DNA of 10,146 nt from an uncultured Clostridia bacterium. GTDB lineage: Bacteria > Bacillota_A > Clostridia > Christensenellales > Aristaeellaceae. Within the stretch, counting starts at the first letter, position 1. Every line of letters begins with the position of its first letter. Made by a program: the position numbers and the translations under genes. The notes beneath the pieces are model-generated. The model saw nothing but the letters and a program-made list of their open reading frames with translations, was not told where the DNA came from and did no database searches. This document shows positions 6,941 through 10,146 of this stretch, one piece after another. The stretch spans positions 1 through 10,146 of the forward strand of contig CAMVDI010000054.1 in NCBI GenBank assembly GCA_947166205.1. The letters are read 5' to 3'.

Positions 6941-7070
6941 GAAGCGGCCGGCAATGTCCGCGCCGCGCTGTACTCCCGGCGGAACCGGCCGGGACCGGAA
7001 AGCCGGGACGGGGAAAGCCGGACAGGCCGGACGGAACATGAAATGAAGGCTCCGAGGGGGAGCCGCAATC
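6941..7070 (+). other. Long GC-rich untranslated leader of the motor operon
   Basis: About 130 bases of CCGG/CGG-rich sequence lie between the promoter and the ribosome binding site. It contains an imperfect 15-nt tandem repeat and a hairpin, GGCTCC (7048-7053) with GGAGCC (7059-7064), that ends only 6 bases before the ribosome binding site. No known riboswitch motif is recognised. ATG 7043 in this leader is in frame with the next gene but has no suitable ribosome binding site and would add a charged, unconserved-looking extension. Confidence 0.45.
6997..7026 (+). repeat. Imperfect 15-nt tandem repeat in the leader
   Basis: GGAAAGCCGGGACGG (6997-7011) is followed directly by GGAAAGCCGGACAGG (7012-7026); the first ten bases are identical. 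A third, partial CCGGACGG follows at 7027-7034. Function unknown. Confidence 0.6.
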
Positions 7071-7082
7071 GGAAAGGGGGAG
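7071..7082 (+). promoter_or_regulatory. Ribosome binding site deciding the start of the ZorA-like gene
   Basis: GGAAAGGGGGAG lies 8 bases before ATG 7091. This makes M-T-L-P-D the N-terminus rather than the in-frame ATG at 7043. Confidence 0.7.
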
Positions 7083-7090
7083 AATGCGGC

Positions 7091-8386
7091 ATGACATTAC
7101 CCGATCTGTCCAAAGTGAACGCGATCCTGCCGGATCTGGCGGATTATCTTGTATACGGCGCTATCGCCGTCGTCACCCTGATCAGCGTTTTCAAGTGCCT
7201 GATTCCGCTTTGGAACACCACATCCGCCCTTCGGAGGGCGATCCGCCGGCTGCAGAAGCACGCCGGGGAGACGGGAAAGCCCGTCTGGCAGGAGGCCGGT
7301 TTCATGGGGAAGCGGATGCGCGGATCCTGGCTCCGGTTTCTGCAGAACGCGGAGCAGCTGGACCGCCGGGGACTGCCCACCAACGTGGAGGACTATATCA
7401 ACGACGATACGGTGACCCACTCCCACGGCAACGCCACGCTGGCGGAGCTGATCCCGAACCTGCTGACCTCCCTGGGCATCCTGGGCACCTTCATGGGCCT
7501 GAGCAGAGGCCTTTCCAGCCTGAATTTCGCCGACGCCTCCCAGCTGATCGCCGGGATTCCGAACCTGCTGAGCGGCATGCGCTTCGCCTTCGGCACCTCG
7601 GTGGCCGGAATCTCCTGCAGCCTGGCCTTCAACATGCTGAACCGGATTTCCCAGGGATCCAGCTACCGGGCGATCGACGATTTCGTCTCCTCCTTCACCC
7701 AGCTGGCCATGTCCAGACCGCTGGACAACGACGTCCAGCTGATCTGCCAGAATCAGGACCGGAACCATATGCTGCAGGGGATCAACGAAACGCTGGCGGA
7801 CCGGCTGGCGGAGAACGTGGGCCTCGCCATCACCCGGGCCATGGAACCCGTCGCCGGATCCATGGACCGCTTTATCCTCGGAGCGACCCGGAACCAGATT
7901 GACGGGGTAAACCGGATTGTGAACCGCTTCCTTGAGGAGATGAACAAATCCCTGGGGGGCCAGATGCAGTCCCTGGGTGAGGTGATGGACAGCGTTTCCG
8001 CCAACCAGATGGCGGCGGCCCGGCAGGCGGAGGAGACGCTGCGATCCGCCGGCGGGATCATCGAGGACGCCCGGGATCTGCGGGACCTGACGGACCAGGT
8101 TGTGGTCCGGTTTGACGCGTACGTGGCGGAGATGAAGGAAACCCGGACCCGGGACGAAGCTTTCGAGAAGCGGTCCGCGGAACTGCTGGAGAAAATGAAC
8201 CGGCAGAATCAGGAGCTGGGCAGGATCCTGAACTCGCTGTCCGAGCGGGTGGACGCCATCCCGGACCTGAAGACCCGGGAGGCGACGGACGAGGCGCTGA
8301 ACGGTATCCGGGAGATGACCGGCAGCCTGAATGAGCAGGTCCGGAGCATCTCGGAGATTCTGACCGCCCTGGCGGAGGAGGTCTGA
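7091..8386 (+). CDS. ZorA-like MotA/TolQ/ExbB proton-channel protein with helical cytoplasmic tail
   Basis: A 431-residue inner-membrane protein. Helix 1 spans about residues 17-41; the conserved MotA/TolQ/ExbB helices are at about 120-142 (P-N-L-L-T-S-L-G-I-L-G-T-F-M-G-L) and 160-184 (F-A-F-G-T-S-V-A-G-I). Polar residues T133, T169 and S170 sit where ExbB- and MotA-type channels line the ion path facing the partner's aspartate. Residues 190-431 form a long, almost purely helical charged tail, as in ZorA of the Zorya anti-phage system, where the tail projects into the cytoplasm. Plain MotA has four helices and no such tail; ExbB and TolQ lack it too. The next gene, 3 bases on, encodes the MotB/ZorB partner. 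Assembly would be a five-to-two ZorA-ZorB ion-driven rotary motor. Zorya partners C, D or E are not found nearby, so its role may differ from phage defence. Confidence 0.83.
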   Translation: MTLPDLSKVNAILPDLADYLVYGAIAVVTLISVFKCLIPLWNTTSALRRAIRRLQKHAGETGKPVWQEAGFMGKRMRGSWLRFLQNAEQLDRRGLPTNVEDYINDDTVTHSHGNATLAELIPNLLTSLGILGTFMGLSRGLSSLNFADASQLIAGIPNLLSGMRFAFGTSVAGISCSLAFNMLNRISQGSSYRAIDDFVSSFTQLAMSRPLDNDVQLICQNQDRNHMLQGINETLADRLAENVGLAITRAMEPVAGSMDRFILGATRNQIDGVNRIVNRFLEEMNKSLGGQMQSLGEVMDSVSANQMAAARQAEETLRSAGGIIEDARDLRDLTDQVVVRFDAYVAEMKETRTRDEAFEKRSAELLEKMNRQNQELGRILNSLSERVDAIPDLKTREATDEALNGIREMTGSLNEQVRSISEILTALAEEV

Positions 8387-8389
8387 TCC

Positions 8390-9379
8390 ATGGCGCGACA
8401 AACCATCCATAACCGGCGAGCCGGCCGCGGCTCCTCCGGGGGAGGAGCGTCCTGGATTTCCTATTCGGACATGATGGCCGCGCTGCTGCTGATCTTCGTT
8501 CTGATCCTGGCCTACAGCCTGTATCAGTACTTCACGATGCTGGAAACCAAGACCGCGGAGCTGGAGAAACAGACCTCCCTGCTCTCGGCGCAGCAGATCC
8601 TGCTGGACGAGAAGGAGACGGAGCTGAGCACCCTGCAGGTTTCCCTGAACGCCAAGCAGGAGGAGCTGGACGAAGTCAGCGCCCGGCTGCTGACCCGGGA
8701 GGAGATGCTGGCGCTGCTGCAGGCCCAGCTGGACGAGAAGGAGCTGGCCCTGACCAACGCGGAAAAGAAGCTGGAGGAGCAGCAGCTGGCCCTGGCAACC
8801 CAGGCCCAGCGCATCGACGACCTGATCGGCGTCAGGACGAATATCATAAGGGACCTGTCCGCCTCCCTTTCCGCCTCCGACCTGAAGGCCACGGTGGACG
8901 CGAACGGATCCATCGTGCTGGACAGCGCGGTATTCTTTGAGACGGGCAAGTTTGAGATCAAGGAAGAAGGCAAGGCGCTGCTGGACCGGTTCATCCCGGT
9001 GTATCTGGACGTGCTGCTCAGCGGGGATTACGCCGACTACATGGGCGAAATCATCATCGAGGGGCACACGGACTCCAAGGGCACCTATGACAACAACCTG
9101 AAGCTGAGCCAGGAGCGGGCGCTTCAGGTGGCGCTGTATATTCTGAACATGCCCGGGCTCACCCGGCAGCAGAAGACCAAGCTGCAGCAGATCATGACCG
9201 CCACCGGAAGGTCCTGGTCCGACCTGATCTATGACGCGTACGGACGCGAGGACGCGGAAGCCTCCCGAAGGGTCGAGTTCAAGTTCTCCCTGCGGGACGC
9301 GGAGATGATCACGGAGATGCAGCGGATTCTGGAAGAAAACGATCTGGAGACGCCGGGCACGGACCAGCGGACAGACTGA
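8390..9379 (+). CDS. ZorB-like MotB/OmpA-domain motor partner with extended coiled coil
   Basis: A 329-residue protein. A Gly/Ser/Arg-rich cytoplasmic start leads to S-W-I-S-Y-S-D27-M-M and a single membrane helix (about 28-48). D27 is the expected proton- or sodium-binding aspartate. Residues 51-146 are a strong heptad coiled coil (repeated L-x-x-K/E-x-x-E-L patterns such as L-D-E-K-E). An OmpA/MotB peptidoglycan-binding domain covers about 175-302, with E-G-H-T-D228-S-K-G, L-S-x-E-R243-A and A-S-R-R-V-E-F (291-297) as its wall-binding signature. Usual ZorB proteins are roughly 230-260 residues and lack so long a coiled coil; the insertion would lengthen the reach to the cell wall. AGGAGG at 8376-8381 gives an 8-base spacing to ATG 8390, and the gene is co-translated with the ZorA-like gene. 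Confidence 0.85.
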   Translation: MARQTIHNRRAGRGSSGGGASWISYSDMMAALLLIFVLILAYSLYQYFTMLETKTAELEKQTSLLSAQQILLDEKETELSTLQVSLNAKQEELDEVSARLLTREEMLALLQAQLDEKELALTNAEKKLEEQQLALATQAQRIDDLIGVRTNIIRDLSASLSASDLKATVDANGSIVLDSAVFFETGKFEIKEEGKALLDRFIPVYLDVLLSGDYADYMGEIIIEGHTDSKGTYDNNLKLSQERALQVALYILNMPGLTRQQKTKLQQIMTATGRSWSDLIYDAYGREDAEASRRVEFKFSLRDAEMITEMQRILEENDLETPGTDQRTD

Positions 9380-9425
9380 CAGGCTGATCCGCGCCGGGGC
9401 GGCGGAGAGACAGGAGAGATTCAGA

Positions 9426-9908
9426 ATGCGGGCGACTGCGATTATCCTGGCGGTGGTTTGCCTGGCCGCCATCGTGCTGACCGGGTACATCTACTTTACC
9501 GCCAACGTCTATATCACGGACATCGAATGCGTGGCCGAGGAAGCGGCCGGACAGGAAGAATTGTTCGGCAGCCTGAAGGCCGCGGCCGAAAAGGGCATCT
9601 GTACGGGAACCCTGTTCAGCGGCGGGGAGATCGGGGACGCGGCGGATTACCAGTTCTATACCTATACCGTACACCTGCAGAACGCGACCTTCGTCACCGC
9701 GGAAGTCGCGGAAGTCCAGGTGACCCCCATGAGCGCGGATGTTCTGCAGACGGAGCAGGCGCAGCCCATCTCCATCCCGGCGAGGGGCGCCGGCCCGGTC
9801 CGGGCGACGATCCTGACGAAGCGGGACATGCACAATGTGCGGGAGCTGACGGTCACCTACTACCTGTGGGGAATGCCCTTCTCCCTGAAAACCACCTACA
9901 GCAAATAA
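9426..9908 (+). CDS. Membrane-anchored extracytoplasmic protein of unknown function
   Basis: A 160-residue protein I do not recognise. Residues 4-26 form one hydrophobic helix after M-R, without a clear signal-peptidase site or lipobox cysteine, so an N-in signal anchor is likely. The remaining 130 residues are outside the membrane and strand-rich (for example Y-Q-F-Y-T-Y-T-V-H-L at 75-84 and L-T-V-T-Y-Y-L-W at 141-148), compatible with one immunoglobulin-like beta sandwich; that fold is a guess. C35 and C59 could form a disulfide. AGGAGA (9412-9417) lies 8 bases before ATG 9426. It follows the ZorB-like gene by 46 bases with no terminator, so it is the third gene of the motor operon and may contact the ZorB coiled coil or the cell wall. 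Confidence 0.75.
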   Translation: MRATAIILAVVCLAAIVLTGYIYFTANVYITDIECVAEEAAGQEELFGSLKAAAEKGICTGTLFSGGEIGDAADYQFYTYTVHLQNATFVTAEVAEVQVTPMSADVLQTEQAQPISIPARGAGPVRATILTKRDMHNVRELTVTYYLWGMPFSLKTTYSK

Positions 9909-9913
9909 AGCGA

Positions 9914-9941
9914 AGGCCCGGAGCGGATAAGCTCCGGGCCT
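9914..9941. terminator. Strong intergenic hairpin between convergent genes
   Basis: GGCCCGGAGC (9915-9924) pairs perfectly with GCTCCGGGCC (9931-9940), plus an A-T pair at 9914/9941, around the loop GGATAA. On the plus strand it is followed by TGATTCATCA, which has no T-tract. On the minus strand it is followed by TTCGCTTTATTTGC, which is T-rich. It therefore looks best as the terminator of the minus-strand phosphatase gene and may also stop or stabilise the 3' end of the motor operon. Confidence 0.75.
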
Positions 9942-9965
9942 GATTCATCAGGAGAGGTGAAGCGG

Positions 9966-9980
9966 TTCCCATTCCGGGAA
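9966..9980. other. Small inverted repeat downstream of the phosphatase stop
   Basis: TTCCC (9966-9970) and GGGAA (9976-9980) can form a 5-bp hairpin with loop ATTCC just after the minus-strand stop codon. It may be only a minor 3' structure. Confidence 0.3.
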
Positions 9981-9985
9981 GGGCG

Positions 9986-10146
9986 TCAGTTTCTGGGAAT
10001 GGATTTGTAATGATCCACCACCAGGGAAGGATCATAAAAGACCCGGTCGCTTTCCAGGATATAGGGGCGGCCGTCCCTGACCCCCAGAATCGTGACGGCG
10101 CAGTTCGGCGGAACATGACCCTGCCAGAAATGATCCGGATGCTCCT
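9986..10146 (-). CDS. Probable histidine phosphatase family protein, C-terminal end only
   Basis: Reading the minus strand from base 10144 gives 52 open residues to a TGA at 9988-9986: E-H-P-D-H-F-W-Q-G-H, then V-P-P-N-C-A-V-T-I-L and a tail with Y-I-L-E-S-D-R-V-F-Y-D. The 'P-N-C-A-V-T-I-L' strand followed by a short basic/acidic C-terminus is typical of the end of phosphoglycerate-mutase-like histidine phosphatases in Clostridia. The catalytic R-H-G motif would lie outside the window, so activity and substrate cannot be judged. It converges on the motor operon and is probably unrelated to it. Confidence 0.6.
   Translation of the reverse strand, partial: EHPDHFWQGHVPPNCAVTILGVRDGRPYILESDRVFYDPSLVVDHYKSIPRN

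Noticed and set aside
7043..7090. Upstream ATG start for the ZorA-like gene
   Set aside because: No ribosome binding site at the right distance; ATG 7091 has GGAAAGGGGGAG 8 bases upstream.
6903..7113. Two overlapping short minus-strand frames (64 and 68 codons) opposite the motor leader
   Set aside because: Both run over the promoter and repetitive GC-rich leader, with low-complexity Pro/Ser/Arg products.
7091..9379. Flagellar MotA/MotB stator
   Set aside because: Only three membrane helices and a long cytoplasmic tail in the first protein, and no flagellar genes nearby; ZorAB-like architecture fits better.
7097..9490. 797-codon open frame on the minus strand
   Set aside because: In-register shadow of the ZorA- and ZorB-like genes.
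9853..10116. 87-codon minus-strand frame at the right edge
   Set aside because: The neighbouring minus frame (stop at 9986) reads a recognisable histidine-phosphatase end, so this frame is its shadow.

Overview
The window looks like a chromosomal segment of a GC-rich, Gram-positive gut or rumen-type Clostridia. The evidence is strong AGGAGG-type ribosome binding sites, sigma-A-like promoters (TTGACG-17-TATACT and TTTACA-17-TACAAT), a neighbouring CotH / VTC / DUF4956 gene set that is common in such bacteria, and no outer-membrane genes. The family or genus cannot be fixed from the sequence. Every complete gene is on the plus strand; one partial gene enters on the minus strand at the right edge.

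Region 1 (2-3899) is a run of four genes: the 3' part of a CotH-type kinase, a four-helix DUF4956 membrane protein, a VTC-type polyphosphate polymerase domain protein with its catalytic residues in place, and a secreted PIG-L/LmbE deacetylase with a discoidin-like domain. Together they suggest a membrane and cell-surface phosphoryl-transfer or polyphosphate module.

Region 2 (3939-6577) follows without a visible terminator. It holds a ClpB-D2-like AAA+ ATPase whose N-terminal half looks like a second AAA+ domain that has lost its Walker A, and a translationally coupled 251-residue protein of unknown function.

Region 3 (6578-7090) is non-coding but full of signals. It has an AT-rich tandem repeat resembling an UP element, a near-consensus promoter, a freestanding small RNA of about 210 nt ending in a GNRA-loop terminator (a 6S RNA candidate), a second promoter, and a GC-rich leader of about 150 nt with 15-nt tandem repeats.

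Region 4 (7091-9908) is a ZorA/ZorB-like ion-driven motor: a three-helix MotA/TolQ/ExbB stator with a long helical cytoplasmic tail, and a MotB/OmpA-type partner with the membrane aspartate and an unusually long coiled coil. A membrane-anchored 160-residue protein of unknown function follows. No ZorC, ZorD or ZorE effector lies beside it within the window, so this is not a canonical Zorya operon. A strong hairpin (9914-9941) separates it from the converging 3' end of a probable histidine phosphatase gene (9986-10146, minus).

The most interesting possibility is that the AAA+ ATPase, the 251-residue protein, the ZorAB-like motor and the 160-residue protein form one unrecognised envelope-spanning or defence-like machine, interrupted by a small RNA gene. 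That is inference from adjacency and needs comparative genomics.
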